Positions 42,251-52,666 of a stretch of 64,000 nucleotides of DNA are shown here, in pieces. The DNA comes from Prevotella sp. (GTDB lineage Bacteria > Bacteroidota > Bacteroidia > Bacteroidales > Bacteroidaceae). Location: NCBI GenBank assembly GCA_017462915.1, contig JAFTQG010000013.1, forward strand, positions 1-64,000. The letters are read 5' to 3'. The translations under genes and the position numbers were made by a program. The notes beneath the pieces were generated by a model. That model saw nothing but the letters and a program-made list of their open reading frames with translations, had not been told where the DNA came from and made no database searches. The first letter of the stretch is position 1; every line of letters starts with the position of its first letter.

Positions 42251-42442
42251 ATGATTATCGTACCAGTTAAAGAGGGTGAGAACATCGAGCGCGCTCTTAA
42301 GAAGTTCAAGAGAAAGTTTGAGAAGACAGGTGTCGTGAAGGAACTCCGTTCACGTCAGCAGTTCGACAAGCCTTCTGTTCTTAAGCGCTTGAAGATGGAG
42401 CGTGCCATATACGTGCAGAAGCTCCGCCAGAACGAGGAGTAA
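42251..42442 (+). CDS. rpsU: 30S ribosomal protein bS21
   Basis: A 63-aa basic protein matching bS21: MIIVPVKEGENIERALKKFK, VKELRSRQQFDKPSVLKRLK, ending QKLRQNEE. It binds the small subunit next to the anti-Shine-Dalgarno end of 16S rRNA. In Bacteroidetes it helps to occlude that end, in line with the poor Shine-Dalgarno sequences throughout this window. It is first in the row rpsU-xer-tRNA-tuf. A hairpin overlaps its stop codon. Confidence 0.96.
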   Translation: MIIVPVKEGENIERALKKFKRKFEKTGVVKELRSRQQFDKPSVLKRLKMERAIYVQKLRQNEE

Positions 42443-42461
42443 AATCCTCGTTTGTTGTTCT
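42431..42461 (+). terminator. Hairpin overlapping the rpsU stop codon
   Basis: AACGAGGA (42431-42438) and TCCTCGTT (42445-42452) form a perfect 8-bp stem whose loop holds the TAA stop. TTGTTGTTCTTTG follows. It may be a partial terminator or attenuator that lowers transcription of the recombinase gene relative to rpsU. Confidence 0.55.
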
Positions 42462-42476
42462 TTGTCAGCATGATAG

Positions 42477-43388
42477 ATGGATGTCGGCGAACGTTTCCTG
42501 CAGCATCTCAGCGTCGAGAGACGGCTTTCCTCCGGGACAGTAGAAGCCTATGGCGTGTCGCTGAGGCTCTTCCGCGATTTCCTGTCGGCACTGCCTGACC
42601 CGAGGTCGTTGGAAACGGCGGACAGCGACAATATACGCGACTGGATGGAGCGTCTGATGGAAAACGGCAAGTCTGCCGCCTACGTCAACCGCTCTCTCGC
42701 GGCTCTCAGGACATTCTACAGATTCTGCCTCGCCGGCGGAATCCTCAGCGTAGACCCGGCACACAGCGTTTCCGGCCCAAAGAAGCCCAAGCGCCTGCCG
42801 CGGTTCGTGAAGGACAGCGAGATGGAAGCCCTTGCCGACATGATGTGGAAGGGTAGGGACGACCCGGAAGAACCGTTTGATGATGTACGTGCGCGTACTA
42901 TTATATATACGTTCTATCTTACAGGGCTCCGTGCCGCAGAACTCATATCGCTTGACGACTCCATGGTCGACTTCGTGAGCCGCGAACTGAAAGTGACGGG
43001 AAAGCGCGACAAGCAGCGTGTCGTCCCTTTCGGGGAAGAGCTGGAAAAGATGCTCCGCGAGTACATCGGACGGCGCGATGCCGCCGTGTCGCGCGAAGAT
43101 GACGCGCTCTTCGTGTCAGGAAAAGGCAGGCGGGTGACATACGCACAGGTGAGAAAACTTGTGAAAGAAAATCTCCAGGCTGTCAGCAGCCTTGACAAAT
43201 GCTCTCCTCATGTCCTGCGCCACACCTTCGCCACGGCGATGCTCAACCACGACGCGAATCTCGAAAGCGTGAAGAAACTTCTGGGTCACCAGAGTCTCAA
43301 CACCACGGAGATATACACGCACACGACATTCGAACTGCTGAAAAAGACATACGGCAATGCCCATCCGAGGGCAAATCCCGAAGATTAG
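42477..43388 (+). CDS. xerC: Xer-type tyrosine recombinase
   Basis: A 303-aa protein. The N-terminal SAM-like DNA-binding domain (FLQHLSVERRLSSGTVEAYG) is followed by the catalytic domain with Arg in TGLRAAELISLDDS, Lys in VTGKRDKQRVVPFGEE, HxxR in HVLRHTFATAMLNHD, His in LLGHQSLNTTE and the nucleophile Tyr in EIYTHTTF. Size and motifs fit XerC/XerD, which resolve chromosome dimers at dif. Whether this is XerC or XerD cannot be decided from motifs. It starts 34 bp after rpsU, a conserved neighbour in Bacteroidetes, so it is a housekeeping gene and not a mobile-element integrase. Confidence 0.88.
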   Translation: MDVGERFLQHLSVERRLSSGTVEAYGVSLRLFRDFLSALPDPRSLETADSDNIRDWMERLMENGKSAAYVNRSLAALRTFYRFCLAGGILSVDPAHSVSGPKKPKRLPRFVKDSEMEALADMMWKGRDDPEEPFDDVRARTIIYTFYLTGLRAAELISLDDSMVDFVSRELKVTGKRDKQRVVPFGEELEKMLREYIGRRDAAVSREDDALFVSGKGRRVTYAQVRKLVKENLQAVSSLDKCSPHVLRHTFATAMLNHDANLESVKKLLGHQSLNTTEIYTHTTFELLKKTYGNAHPRANPED

Positions 43389-43508
43389 TATAATAATCCC
43401 TTGGCAATCCATGTTGCCATATATATAAGGAAAGTAGAGGTGGAATAACGCCGAAATGGCGGAAAATGCAGGAAAATAAAGAAATTTCCAAAAAAAACGC
43501 CGAAAAAT

Positions 43509-43539
43509 TTTGGCAGTTCAGAAAAAAGTAGTACCTTTG
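43509..43539 (+). promoter_or_regulatory. Promoter of the tRNA-tuf operon
   Basis: TTTG at 43509-43512 and TACCTTTG at 43532-43539 are exactly 19 bp apart, the full consensus. It drives the four tRNAs, tuf and probably tRNA-Trp, secE, nusG and ribosomal genes beyond. Confidence 0.85.
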
Positions 43540-43593
43540 CAACCGCTTACGAAAACAAAGCACTGTGCACGTCAAAGTGACTGCAAAGGTTTT

Positions 43594-43667
43594 GCCTCTT
43601 TAGCTCAGTTGGCCAGAGCACGTGATTTGTAATCTCGGGGTCGTTGGTTCGAATCCGACAAGAGGCT
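43594..43667 (+). tRNA. tRNA-Thr (TGT)
   Basis: A 74-nt cloverleaf with acceptor GCCTCTT/AAGAGGC, D-arm TAGCTCAGTTGG, anticodon loop TTTGTAA (anticodon TGT) and T-arm GGTTCGAATCC. CCA is not encoded. First of four tRNAs in front of tuf. Confidence 0.96.
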
Positions 43668-43675
43668 CGAAGCAA

Positions 43676-43758
43676 GGGTGGTTACCAGAGTGGCCAAATG
43701 GGGCAGACTGTAAATCTGCTGGTTTTTACCTTCGGTGGTTCGAATCCATCACCACCCA
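43676..43758 (+). tRNA. tRNA-Tyr (GTA)
   Basis: An 83-nt class II tRNA with acceptor GGGTGGT/ACCACCC, anticodon loop CTGTAAA (anticodon GTA), a long variable arm and T-arm GGTTCGAATCC. The anticodon is normal; it is not an amber or ochre suppressor. Confidence 0.96.
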
Positions 43759-43827
43759 CCTTGGGACGCGGACGAGATATCCTCTTCCTCGTTTTTTAGC
43801 AAGAAAAACGCCTCTACCAAAGAAAAT

Positions 43828-43903
43828 GCGGAAGTAGCTCAGTCGATAGAGCACTAGCCTTCCAAGCTGGGGGTCGCGGGTTTGAGCCCCGTCTTCCGCT
43901 CCA
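43828..43903 (+). tRNA. tRNA-Gly (TCC)
   Basis: Acceptor GCGGAAG/CTTCCGC, anticodon loop CTTCCAA (anticodon TCC), T-arm GGGTTTGAGCCCC. The discriminator T is followed by an encoded CCA (43901-43903). Confidence 0.95.
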
Positions 43904-43918
43904 ATACGCAACCGAAAT

Positions 43919-43990
<72 letters not shown>

Positions 43991-43993
43991 CTC

Positions 43994-44020
43994 TTCCAAA
44001 AGACGCTCGCGTCTCTGGAA
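43994..44020 (+). promoter_or_regulatory. Hairpin in the tRNA-tuf spacer
   Basis: TTCCA-AA-AGACGC and GCGTCT-C-TGGAA pair around a 2-nt loop, directly after tRNA-Thr. No T-run follows; it is probably a processing or stabilising hairpin at the 5' end of tuf mRNA. Confidence 0.5.
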
Positions 44021-44071
44021 GGGATTCTTGTGTTTATAGAATATTACTTAACATTATAAAATTAGAAAACA

Positions 44072-45259
44072 ATGGCAAAAGAGACTTTCCAGCGTGATAA
44101 AACTCACGTTAACATTGGTACCATCGGCCACGTTGACCATGGTAAGACAACTCTGACCGCTGCTATTACAACTGTACTCGCAAAGAAGGGCCTTTCTGAG
44201 CTCAAGTCTTTCGACCAGATTGATAACGCTCCTGAGGAGAAAGAGCGCGGTATCACTATCAACACCGCTCACGTTGAGTATCAGACAGAAAAGCGTCACT
44301 ATGCGCACGTTGACTGCCCTGGACACGCTGACTACGTCAAGAACATGGTAACTGGTGCTGCACAGATGGATGGTGCAATCATCGTTGTTGCTGCTACTGA
44401 CGGTCCTATGCCTCAGACACGTGAGCACGTGCTTCTCGCTCGTCAGGTGAACGTTCCTCGCCTCGTTGTGTTCCTAAAAAAGTGCGATATGGTTGAAGAC
44501 GAGGAGATGCTTGAGCTCGTTGAAATGGAAATGCGTGAGCTCCTCGACCAGTATGAGTTCGACGGCGACAATACTCCTATCATCCGCGGCTCTGCTCTCG
44601 GTGCCCTCAACGGCGTTGAGAAGTGGGAGGACAAGGTTATGGAGCTTATGGATGCCTGCGACACATGGATTCAGGATCCTCCACGTGACCTCGATAAGCC
44701 ATTCCTTATGCCAGTAGAGGACGTCTTCTCTATCACAGGCCGTGGTACTGTTGCTACAGGCCGTATCGAGACAGGTCGTATCCACGTTGGTGACGAGGTT
44801 GAGCTCCTCGGCCTCGGTGAGGACAAGAAGTCTGTCGTTACAGGTGTCGAGATGTTCCGCAAGCTCCTCGATGAGGGTCAGGCTGGTGACAACGTAGGTC
44901 TCCTCCTCCGCGGTATCGACAAGAAGGAAATCAAGCGTGGTATGGTTCTCTGCCATCCAGGACAGATCAAGCCTTTCAAGAAGTTCAAGGCTTCTATCTA
45001 CGTTCTGAAGAAGGAAGAGGGTGGCCGTCATACTCCATTCGGCAACAAGTATCGTCCACAGTTCTACCTCCGTACAATGGACTGTACAGGTGAGATCACT
45101 CTCCCTGCAGGCGTTGAGATGGTAATGCCTGGCGATAACGTAGAGATCAACGTAGAGCTCATCTACGCTGTGGCTCTCAACGCAGGTCTCCGCTTCGCTA
45201 TCCGTGAGGGTGGCCGCACAGTGGGCTCTGGCCAGATCACAGAGGTTTACGAGGACTAA
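44072..45259 (+). CDS. tuf: Elongation factor Tu
   Basis: A 395-aa GTPase of exact family length. G1 [11 protein letters not shown] (residues 19-29), G2 region [13 protein letters not shown]3 [12 protein letters not shown], then domains 2 and 3 ([40 protein letters not shown]) ending [20 protein letters not shown]4 reads LKKCDMV (nucleotides near 44479) where most EF-Tu have NKCDMV: the Asn is replaced by Lys, from AAA in place of AAC or AAT. That residue contacts the guanine base, so this is a notable substitution or a third sequence error in the window. It delivers aminoacyl-tRNA to the ribosome. Confidence 0.97.
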   Translation: MAKETFQRDKTHVNIGTIGHVDHGKTTLTAAITTVLAKKGLSELKSFDQIDNAPEEKERGITINTAHVEYQTEKRHYAHVDCPGHADYVKNMVTGAAQMDGAIIVVAATDGPMPQTREHVLLARQVNVPRLVVFLKKCDMVEDEEMLELVEMEMRELLDQYEFDGDNTPIIRGSALGALNGVEKWEDKVMELMDACDTWIQDPPRDLDKPFLMPVEDVFSITGRGTVATGRIETGRIHVGDEVELLGLGEDKKSVVTGVEMFRKLLDEGQAGDNVGLLLRGIDKKEIKRGMVLCHPGQIKPFKKFKASIYVLKKEEGGRHTPFGNKYRPQFYLRTMDCTGEITLPAGVEMVMPGDNVEINVELIYAVALNAGLRFAIREGGRTVGSGQITEVYED

Positions 45260-45336
45260 TCCCGTAAGCTGAAGATTCTCTGAAATCTATAAAATCAGAT
45301 AATGGCTTCCGCCGTCTTCATGGCGGAAGCCAACCT

Positions 45337-45407
45337 ACGGGAGTCTTTCAATGGTAGGAAAGCGGTCTCCAAAACCGTCAATGAGGGTTCGATTCCTTCC
45401 TCCCGTG
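45337..45407 (+). tRNA. tRNA-Trp (CCA)
   Basis: A 71-nt cloverleaf with acceptor ACGGGAG/CTCCCGT, anticodon loop CTCCAAA (anticodon CCA) and T-arm GGGTTCGATTCC. It sits between tuf and secE, the usual Bacteroidetes place. Confidence 0.95.
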
Positions 45408-45422
45408 CTAAACGAAATAAAT

Positions 45423-45611
45423 ATGAATAAGATAGTAAATTATTGCAAGGCTTGTTACGATGAGCTTGCGCATAAAACTACTTGGCCATCATACAAGCAG
45501 CTGACACATAGTGCAGTGGTAGTATTGTCTGCTTCCCTTGTCATTGCACTCGTTGTGTTCGCGATGGATACTGTTTTCCAGTTTGTGATGACTACCGTTT
45601 ACCCTAATTAA
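45423..45611 (+). CDS. secE: Protein translocase subunit SecE
   Basis: The protein is 62 aa from the ATG at 45423; a longer ORF from 45351 lies in tRNA-Trp. A cytoplasmic helix [20 protein letters not shown] carries the conserved TTWPS motif, followed by one transmembrane helix ([20 protein letters not shown]). SecE clamps SecY in the inner-membrane translocon. It is followed by nusG after 19 bp. Confidence 0.95.
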   Translation: MNKIVNYCKACYDELAHKTTWPSYKQLTHSAVVVLSASLVIALVVFAMDTVFQFVMTTVYPN

Positions 45612-45630
45612 TCATTTCTCTTTCTACAAA

Positions 45631-46173
45631 ATGGCTGACAATGGTATGAATTGGTATGTCCTCAAAGCTGTGAGCGGCAAAGAGGTTAAGGTAAAGGAAT
45701 ATCTCGAAGCAGAGCAAAAGCACAATGACCTTCTCGCAAGAAATGTTTCGCAAGTGTTGATACCACTTGAGAAACATGTTTCCGTGCGTAACGGTAAGCG
45801 AGTGGTGAAAGAAAAGGTGTCGTTGCCAGGATATGTCTTCCTGGAGGCGAACCTTGCAGGCGACATGGCCTCTCTTATTCGGTTTATGCCTAATGTCCTC
45901 GGCTTCCTTGGAGGCACGGACACTCCGACACCTATCCGCCAGGCTGAAATCAACCGTATGCTCGGAACTGCCGAGGAGACCACTATCGTGGAGGAGACAG
46001 ATGTCCCTTACGAGGTCAACGAGACAGTGAAGGTCATCGACGGTCCTTTCAGCGGCTTCAACGGTATCATCGAAGAGGTGAATACCGAAAAGCACAAGCT
46101 TAAGGTGATGGTGAAGATCTTCGGACGTAAGACTCCGTTGGAACTCGGTTTTATGCAAGTTGAAAAAGAGTAG
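45631..46173 (+). CDS. nusG: Transcription termination/antitermination protein NusG
   Basis: A 180-aa protein. The NGN domain opens [20 protein letters not shown] and includes [20 protein letters not shown]; the C-terminal KOW domain is [20 protein letters not shown]. It binds the RNA polymerase clamp and couples elongation to Rho or to ribosomes. It is cotranscribed with secE. Confidence 0.96.
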   Translation: MADNGMNWYVLKAVSGKEVKVKEYLEAEQKHNDLLARNVSQVLIPLEKHVSVRNGKRVVKEKVSLPGYVFLEANLAGDMASLIRFMPNVLGFLGGTDTPTPIRQAEINRMLGTAEETTIVEETDVPYEVNETVKVIDGPFSGFNGIIEEVNTEKHKLKVMVKIFGRKTPLELGFMQVEKE

Positions 46174-46231
46174 CATGTAGTTACGTACACGCACCTCTTT
46201 TTATATATACAAAAATTAAATTACAAACAAA

Positions 46232-46669
46232 ATGGCTAAAGAAGTTGCTGGAACACTCAAGTTACAGATTAAGGGTGGCGCTGCGAATCCTTCACCTCCC
46301 GTAGGTCCAGCCCTCGGTTCGAAGGGTATCAACATTATGGGATTCTGCAAGGAGTTCAATGCCCGCACTCAGGATAAGGCTGGCAAGGTACTTCCAGTCG
46401 TTATCACTTACTACGCTGACAAGTCATTTGATTTCGTAATCAAGACTTCTCCTGCCGCTGTACAGCTCAAGGAGATTGCCAAGATCAAGAGCGGTTCTGA
46501 CCAGCCTAACCGTAAGAAGGTGGCAGAGGTCACTTGGGAGCAGATTCGCGCAATCGCTGAAGATAAGCTCGCCGACCTGAACTGCTTCACAGTCGAGGCT
46601 GCAATGCGTCTTGTTGCGGGTACAGCACGTAGTATGGGTATCACTGTAAAGGGTGACTTTCCTGCTTAA
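46232..46669 (+). CDS. rplK: 50S ribosomal protein uL11
   Basis: A 145-aa protein. [20 protein letters not shown] is the diagnostic N-terminal motif. The C-terminal rRNA-binding half has [20 protein letters not shown] and ends [20 protein letters not shown]. It is part of the GTPase-associated centre. Order nusG-rplK-rplA-rplJ-rplL is conserved. Confidence 0.97.
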   Translation: MAKEVAGTLKLQIKGGAANPSPPVGPALGSKGINIMGFCKEFNARTQDKAGKVLPVVITYYADKSFDFVIKTSPAAVQLKEIAKIKSGSDQPNRKKVAEVTWEQIRAIAEDKLADLNCFTVEAAMRLVAGTARSMGITVKGDFPA

Positions 46670-46733
46670 GTAATTAACAATTCCGGGAGCCAAGTCCATG
46701 TGCTTGGCGCTTGTACCGAAAAACTTCAGAAAA

Positions 46734-47426
46734 ATGAGTAAACTGACAAAAAATCAAAAGGCTGTTGCTGATAAGGTAGAGATGGGCAAGGCTTACACTC
46801 TCAGGGAAGCTTCAGAACTGGTGAAGGAAATCACCACAACAAAGTTCGACGCTTCTCTTGATATCGATGTACGTCTTGGCGTTGACCCTCGCAAGGCAAA
46901 CCAGATGGTCCGTGGCGTGGTAACACTGCCTAACGGTACTGGCAAGACTGTGCGCGTCCTCGCTCTCTGTACTCCTGATCAGGAAGCTGCTGCCAAGGAA
47001 GCCGGTGCCGACTATGTAGGTCTTGACGAGTATGTCGAGAAGATCAAGCATGGATGGACAGACGTTGACGTCATCATCACTATGCCTTCCTGCATGGGCA
47101 AGGTCGGTCCTCTCGGCCGTGTACTCGGTCCTCGCGGACTTATGCCTAACCCAAAGAGCGGCACAGTGACAATGGATGTCGCAAAGGCAGTAAAGGATGT
47201 AAAGGCTGGTAAGATCGACTTCAAGGTCGACAAGACAGGTATCGTCCATGCTTCTATCGGTAAGATTTCTTTCCCTGCTGAAAAAATCTTCGAGAATGCA
47301 AAGGAGTTCATCCAGACCATTATCAAGCTCAAGCCTGCAGCTGCAAAGGGAACTTATATCAAGAGTATCTTTATTTCAAGCACAATGAGTAAGGGTATCA
47401 AGATTGATCCAAAATCAGTTGAATAA
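46734..47426 (+). CDS. rplA: 50S ribosomal protein uL1
   Basis: The protein is 230 aa from the ATG at 46734 ([20 protein letters not shown]); an upstream in-frame start at 46698 is not in the family. The motifs [40 protein letters not shown] and [20 protein letters not shown] are all typical. It forms the L1 stalk and in many bacteria represses its own operon by binding mRNA. Confidence 0.97.
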   Translation: MSKLTKNQKAVADKVEMGKAYTLREASELVKEITTTKFDASLDIDVRLGVDPRKANQMVRGVVTLPNGTGKTVRVLALCTPDQEAAAKEAGADYVGLDEYVEKIKHGWTDVDVIITMPSCMGKVGPLGRVLGPRGLMPNPKSGTVTMDVAKAVKDVKAGKIDFKVDKTGIVHASIGKISFPAEKIFENAKEFIQTIIKLKPAAAKGTYIKSIFISSTMSKGIKIDPKSVE

Positions 47427-47445
47427 ACTCTAAAAGTTTTGTAAA

Positions 47446-47964
47446 ATGAAAAAAGAAGTAAAAGATACTGTCATCGCTGAACTCGGTGAGAAGCTCAAGG
47501 CATATCCTCATTTCTACCTCGTAGACGTTACAGGTCTGAATGCAGGTGCCACAAGCGACCTTCGTCGCAAGTGCTTCAAGAGTCAGATTAAGATGGTCGT
47601 TGTTAAGAACAATCTTCTTCACAAGGCTTTCGAGGCATCTGACATTGATTACTCTCCATTGTATGACTCTCTTGTCGGCAATACGGCAATCCTCTTCACA
47701 GAGACAGCCAATGTCCCTGGCAAGATGCTCAAGGAGTACAAGAAGGCTGGCGTGCCGGCCCTCAAGTCCGCATACGCTGAGGAATCTTTCTTCGTAGGCG
47801 CAGACAAGCTTGAGCAGCTCGCTAACATCAAGAGCAAGAGCGAACTTATCGGCGAGATTGTCTCTCTCCTCCAAAGCCCGGCAAAGAACGTCATCTCTGC
47901 TCTCCAGGCTTCTGCCGGAGGCAAGATCCACGGTCTGCTTCAGACTCTCGAGGAGCGCGGATAA
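47446..47964 (+). CDS. rplJ: 50S ribosomal protein uL10
   Basis: A 172-aa protein: MKKEVKDTVIAELGEKLKAY, DVTGLNAGATSDLRRKCFKS, VVKNNLLHKAFEASD, and a C-terminal helix (SPAKNVISALQASAGGKIHG) that binds L7/L12 dimers. It anchors the stalk. It follows rplA by 19 bp. Confidence 0.96.
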   Translation: MKKEVKDTVIAELGEKLKAYPHFYLVDVTGLNAGATSDLRRKCFKSQIKMVVVKNNLLHKAFEASDIDYSPLYDSLVGNTAILFTETANVPGKMLKEYKKAGVPALKSAYAEESFFVGADKLEQLANIKSKSELIGEIVSLLQSPAKNVISALQASAGGKIHGLLQTLEERG

Positions 47965-48066
47965 TCATACTGAACCTCACATTATATGGGATCTGGCGAT
48001 ACGCCCGAAAGTATTGCTGAAAATTAATTCACAAAGATTATTAATAAATTAAATACATTAAAGAAA

Positions 48067-48447
48067 ATGGCAGATATTAAGGCAATTGCAGAACAGTTGG
48101 TAAACCTTACTGTTGCAGAAGTAAACGAGCTTGCTAACGAGCTCAAGGAGACTTATGGTATTGAGCCTGCTGCAGCAGCTGTAGCTGTTGCAGCTGGTCC
48201 GGCAGCTGGCGCAGCAGCTGAGGCAGCTGAGGAGAAGACATCTTTCGATGTTGTCCTCGCTGAGGTAGGTGGCGCTAAGCTCGCAGTCGTTAAGGCTGTT
48301 AAGGAGGCTTGCGGTCTTGGTCTGAAAGAGGCAAAGGATCTCGTTGACGGAGCACCTTCTACACTGAAGGAGGGTCTTTCTAAGGCAGAGGCTGAGAACC
48401 TGAAGAAGGCTATCGAGGAGTCTGGCGCTAAGGTTGAGCTGAAGTAA
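48067..48447 (+). CDS. rplL: 50S ribosomal protein bL12 (L7/L12)
   Basis: A 126-aa protein. The N-terminal dimer helix ([20 protein letters not shown]) is followed by an Ala/Glu-rich hinge ([20 protein letters not shown]) and the globular C-terminal domain ([40 protein letters not shown]). It recruits translation GTPases. A hairpin in the rplL-rpoB spacer follows. Confidence 0.97.
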   Translation: MADIKAIAEQLVNLTVAEVNELANELKETYGIEPAAAAVAVAAGPAAGAAAEAAEEKTSFDVVLAEVGGAKLAVVKAVKEACGLGLKEAKDLVDGAPSTLKEGLSKAEAENLKKAIEESGAKVELK

Positions 48448-48507
48448 TAGACTTATCGAATAGAGAAACCGGAAAGTCTCCGATTTCCTTAGATATAAAA
48501 ACATCTT

Positions 48508-48545
48508 GGTTAAGATCTCTCAAATAGAGGGGTCTTAACCTTTCT
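48508..48545 (+). terminator. rplL-rpoB attenuator hairpin
   Basis: GGTTAAGATCTCTC and GAGGGGTCTTAACC pair over 14 positions with two mismatches or wobbles around a 5-nt loop, followed by TTTCTTT. It lies 60 bp after rplL, the classical site of partial termination that sets the ratio of ribosomal protein to RNA polymerase transcripts. Confidence 0.75.
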
Positions 48546-48764
48546 TTATCTCTACACCCCTGATTACAGGATTCACATGCCGGCAACAAAGGGCTGCCCT
48601 CTCTGCAAGGCAGCGGACAGGCTCCACTGCAAGAACCGGTAAAGACAGGGGGCGGCAGCTGGCGAAGGCTTGACGGAGAGAGCGTAAGACATCTTCCTCC
48701 CCGTGCGCCTCGCGCGAATGAATCCATAGATGATAATAGACATCCTAACAACAAATTTAGATAG
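48546..48764 (+). other. G/C-rich leader before rpoB
   Basis: No gene is supported in these 219 bases. The stretch at about 48570-48720 is richer in G/C than a typical spacer here and holds local stems, for example GGCTGCC with GGCAGC around CTCTCTGCAA (48592-48614). It may be a structured leader or a dispersed repeat. A minus-strand ORF across it has no family. Confidence 0.4.
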
Positions 48765-51700
48765 ATGGCTACAAAAGTTATTGATAACAGAGTAAATTTT
48801 GCCCGTGTGAAGAATCCGATGCCATATCCGGATTTCCTCGATGTGCAACTCAAGTCCTTCAAGGACTTCCTACAACTGGACACTCCTCCTGAAGAGCGCA
48901 AGAACGACGGCCTGTATAAGGTGTTCGACGAGAACTTCCCTATTACGGACACACGCAACAATTTCGTCCTTGAGTTCCTGGACTACTATATTGACCCGCC
49001 ACGCTATACCATCGAGGAATGCCTCGAACGCGGTCTGACATATTGTGTGCCTCTCAAGGCTAAGATGAAGCTGTACTGTACAGACCCGGATCATGAGGAT
49101 TTCGGTACATTCATACAGGATGTGTTCCTTGGCTCCATACCTTATATGACAAGCAACGGCACGTTCGTGATCAATGGTGCCGAGCGCGTTGTCGTGGCTC
49201 AGTTGCACCGTTCTCCAGGCGTGTTCTTCGGTCAGGGTATACATGCCAACGGTACTGTCCTCTACAGCGCACGTATCATCCCGTTCAAGGGCTCATGGAT
49301 AGAGTTCGCCACGGATATCAATAACGTGATGTACGCCTACATCGACCGTAAGAAGAAGCTCCCTGTCACAACGCTCCTCCGTGCCATCGGTTTCGAGAAG
49401 GACAAGGATATCCTGCAGATTTTCGACCTTGCGGAGGAAGTCAAGGTAAACAAGAAGAACCTCAAGGAGTGCATCGGCCGTACTCTTGCAGCCAATATCA
49501 TGAAGAGCTGGTATGAGGACTATGCGGATGAGGATACCGGTGAGGTCGTTTCCATCGAGCGTAACGATGTCATCATCGAGCGTGGTACAGTCGTGTCAGA
49601 AGACAATGTCGAGGACATTCTCGACAGCGGCGTTGCTACAATCCTGCTCTCCAAGGATGAGGAGAATGCGAGCAAGTATTCCATCATCTTCAATACTCTT
49701 GCAAAGGACAGCTCCAACTCCGAGAAGGAAGCCATCTACTATATCTACCGTCAGCTCCGCAATGCAGACCCAGCTGATGAAGCATCGGCCCGCGAGGTTG
49801 TGCTCAACCTGTTCTTCTCGGACAAGCGTTATGACCTGGGCGAGGTGGGCCGCTACCGCATCAACAAGAAGCTCGGCCTTGATACCGATATGGATGTGCG
49901 CATCCTTACCAAGGAGGACATCACGGAGATTATCAAGTATCTCATCAACCTCATCAACAGCCAGGCAAGTGTCGATGATATCGACCACCTGTCCAACCGT
50001 CGTGTGAAGATCGTCGGCGAGCAGCTTGCAAACCAGTTTGCCATAGGTCTTGCCCGTATGAGCCGCACCATCCGCGAGCGCATGAATGTCCGCGACAATG
50101 AGGTGTTCACTCCGACAGACCTCATCAATGCCAAGACGATGGCGAGCGTTATCAACTCGTTCTTCGGAACCAACCCGCTGTCACAGTTCATGGACCAGAC
50201 CAACCCTCTGGCAGAGGTGACACACAAGCGCCGTCTCTCAGCCCTCGGTCCTGGCGGTCTTTCACGTGAGCGTGCAGGCTTTGAGGTGCGTGACGTGCAT
50301 TATACACACTATGGCCGTCTGTGCCCTATCGAGAGTCCTGAAGGCCCGAACATCGGTCTTATCTCCTCTCTCTGTATGTATGCCCAGATCAATGATCTCG
50401 GTTTCATAGAGACCCCATACCGTAAGGTGCGTAACGGAGTCGTTGACCTTGACAATGAAAATGTTGTATACCTCTCTGCTGAAGAGGAGGAGAAGCATAT
50501 CATCGGTCAGGGAAATGCCCCTCTGAATGATGACGGTACATTTATCCGCGAGGTTGTCAAGTGCCGTCAGGACGCAGATTTCCCTGTAGTTCCTCCTGCT
50601 CAGGTAGACCTCATGGATGTCGCTCCTCAGCAGATCGCCTCTGTATCGGCAGGTCTTATCCCGTTCCTCGAGCATGATGACGGTCACCGTGCGCTCATGG
50701 GATGTAACATGATGCGTCAGGCTGTGCCGTTGATACATAACGATGCTCCTATCGTGGGTACAGGACTTGAGAAGCAGGTCTGCGAGGACTCGCGTACAAT
50801 GATTACAGCAGAGGGTGAAGGTGTAATAGAATATGTAGACGCTACTACAATACGTATCCTCTATGACCGCACGGAAGACGAGGAGTTCGTCAGCTTTGAG
50901 CCGGCTCTGAAGGAATACCGCATACCGAAGTTCCGCCGCACAAACCAGAACATGGTCATCGACCTCCGTCCTATATGTGAGAAGGGACAGCGCGTGAAGG
51001 CCGGCGATATCCTTACCGAAGGCTACGCTACCGAGAACGGAGAGCTCGCGCTCGGCCGCAACCTCCTTGTGGCATACATGCCTTGGAAGGGTTACAACTA
51101 TGAGGATGCCATTGTGCTCAACGAGCGCATCGTCCGTGAGGATGTCCTCACCTCTGTGCATGTCGACGAGTATACACTTGATGTCCGTGAGACAAAGCGT
51201 GGCGTAGAGGAGTTCACCTCCGATATTCCTAATGTCTCGGAAGAAGCGACAAAGGATCTTGACGACAACGGTATCATACGTATCGGTGCACGTGTCGAGC
51301 CGGGTGACATCATGATAGGCAAGATTTCACCTAAGGGTGAGAGCGACCCTTCACCGGAGGAGAAACTTCTCCGTGCCATCTTCGGTGACAAGGCCGGTGA
51401 TGTCAAGGACTCTTCTCTGAAAGCCAACCCGTCACTGTCTGGTGTCGTGATAGACAAGAAACTCTTCTCCCGCGCCGTGAAGACACGTGAGTCAAAGAAG
51501 CAGGATAAGGTTCTGCTCCAGAAGCTCGAGGCAGAGTATGAGGCAAAGAACAATGACCTCAAGGAGATTCTCATAGACAAGCTCCTTACTCTCACACACG
51601 GCAAGACATCACAGGGCGTAAAGGACTATACAGGCGCTGAAATCATAACAAAGGGCAGCAAGTTCACTGCAACGGCAATAGCTAACCTTGAGTTCGACGG

Positions 51701-52577
51701 CATACAGTCAAACGACTGGACCGATGATGAGCATACAAACCTGCTTATCCAGAAGCTCATAATGAACTATATCCGTAAGTACAAGCTCCTTGATGCCGAA
51801 CTCAAGCGCCGCAAGTTCGCTATCACTATCGGTGATGAGCTTCCATCAGGTATCCTCCAGATGGCAAAGGTATATATCGCCAAGAAGCGTAAGATCGGTG
51901 TCGGCGATAAGCTTGCCGGCCGTCACGGAAACAAGGGTATCGTGTCAAAGGTAGTGCGTCAGGAAGATATGCCGTTCCTTGAGGACGGACGTCCTGTAGA
52001 CCTTGTCCTCAACCCTCTGGGTGTGCCTTCACGTATGAACCTCGGACAGATATTCGAGGCTGTACTCGGTGCTGCAGGAAAGCGTCTCGGCGTTAAGTTC
52101 GCCACACCTATCTTTGACGGTGCAAGACTTGACGACCTTAACGAATGGACAGACAAGGCAGGTCTGCCACGCTATTGCTCAACTCACCTTTACGACGGTG
52201 AGACAGGCGAGAAGTTCGACCAGCCGGCTACAGTAGGTATAACATACTTCCTCAAGCTCGGTCACATGGTTGAGGACAAGATGCATGCCCGCTCTATCGG
52301 TCCTTACTCTCTCATCACACAGCAGCCGCTCGGCGGTAAGGCACAGTTCGGTGGCCAGCGATTCGGAGAGATGGAGGTCTGGGCGCTCGAGGCATTCGGC
52401 GCATCACATGTCCTTCAGGAGATACTTACCGTCAAGTCGGATGATGTCACAGGCCGTAGCCGTTCATACGAGGCTATAGTCAAGGGAGACAACATGCCGA
52501 CACCAGGTATCCCAGAGTCTCTGAATGTGCTTCTCCATGAGCTCCGTGGTCTTGGTCTCAGCATCAAGCTCGATTAA
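48765..52577 (+). CDS. rpoB: DNA-directed RNA polymerase subunit beta
   Basis: A 1270-aa protein of normal length for Bacteroidetes. Visible blocks include [20 protein letters not shown], the rifampicin region [20 protein letters not shown] with [60 protein letters not shown] in the catalytic part, [20 protein letters not shown] and the C-terminal [20 protein letters not shown]. All are intact. In the rifampicin region the residues appear wild-type (D in MDQTN, H in THKRR, S in RLSALG). Confidence 0.98.
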   Translation: MATKVIDNRVNFARVKNPMPYPDFLDVQLKSFKDFLQLDTPPEERKNDGLYKVFDENFPITDTRNNFVLEFLDYYIDPPRYTIEECLERGLTYCVPLKAKMKLYCTDPDHEDFGTFIQDVFLGSIPYMTSNGTFVINGAERVVVAQLHRSPGVFFGQGIHANGTVLYSARIIPFKGSWIEFATDINNVMYAYIDRKKKLPVTTLLRAIGFEKDKDILQIFDLAEEVKVNKKNLKECIGRTLAANIMKSWYEDYADEDTGEVVSIERNDVIIERGTVVSEDNVEDILDSGVATILLSKDEENASKYSIIFNTLAKDSSNSEKEAIYYIYRQLRNADPADEASAREVVLNLFFSDKRYDLGEVGRYRINKKLGLDTDMDVRILTKEDITEIIKYLINLINSQASVDDIDHLSNRRVKIVGEQLANQFAIGLARMSRTIRERMNVRDNEVFTPTDLINAKTMASVINSFFGTNPLSQFMDQTNPLAEVTHKRRLSALGPGGLSRERAGFEVRDVHYTHYGRLCPIESPEGPNIGLISSLCMYAQINDLGFIETPYRKVRNGVVDLDNENVVYLSAEEEEKHIIGQGNAPLNDDGTFIREVVKCRQDADFPVVPPAQVDLMDVAPQQIASVSAGLIPFLEHDDGHRALMGCNMMRQAVPLIHNDAPIVGTGLEKQVCEDSRTMITAEGEGVIEYVDATTIRILYDRTEDEEFVSFEPALKEYRIPKFRRTNQNMVIDLRPICEKGQRVKAGDILTEGYATENGELALGRNLLVAYMPWKGYNYEDAIVLNERIVREDVLTSVHVDEYTLDVRETKRGVEEFTSDIPNVSEEATKDLDDNGIIRIGARVEPGDIMIGKISPKGESDPSPEEKLLRAIFGDKAGDVKDSSLKANPSLSGVVIDKKLFSRAVKTRESKKQDKVLLQKLEAEYEAKNNDLKEILIDKLLTLTHGKTSQGVKDYTGAEIITKGSKFTATAIANLEFDGIQSNDWTDDEHTNLLIQKLIMNYIRKYKLLDAELKRRKFAITIGDELPSGILQMAKVYIAKKRKIGVGDKLAGRHGNKGIVSKVVRQEDMPFLEDGRPVDLVLNPLGVPSRMNLGQIFEAVLGAAGKRLGVKFATPIFDGARLDDLNEWTDKAGLPRYCSTHLYDGETGEKFDQPATVGITYFLKLGHMVEDKMHARSIGPYSLITQQPLGGKAQFGGQRFGEMEVWALEAFGASHVLQEILTVKSDDVTGRSRSYEAIVKGDNMPTPGIPESLNVLLHELRGLGLSIKLD

Positions 52578-52666
52578 TAAAAGGTTAACGGCCATCTGCT
52601 ATGGTATGGCGTACAGTCCATACATATAGCATTTGGCTCATGACTAACAACTTTCAAAAAGAAACT

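Noticed and set aside
42477-43388. Integrase of a mobile element inserted at the tRNA cluster
   Set aside because: The recombinase sits in a conserved housekeeping position after rpsU, has Xer size and motifs, and there are no attachment-site repeats or cargo genes.
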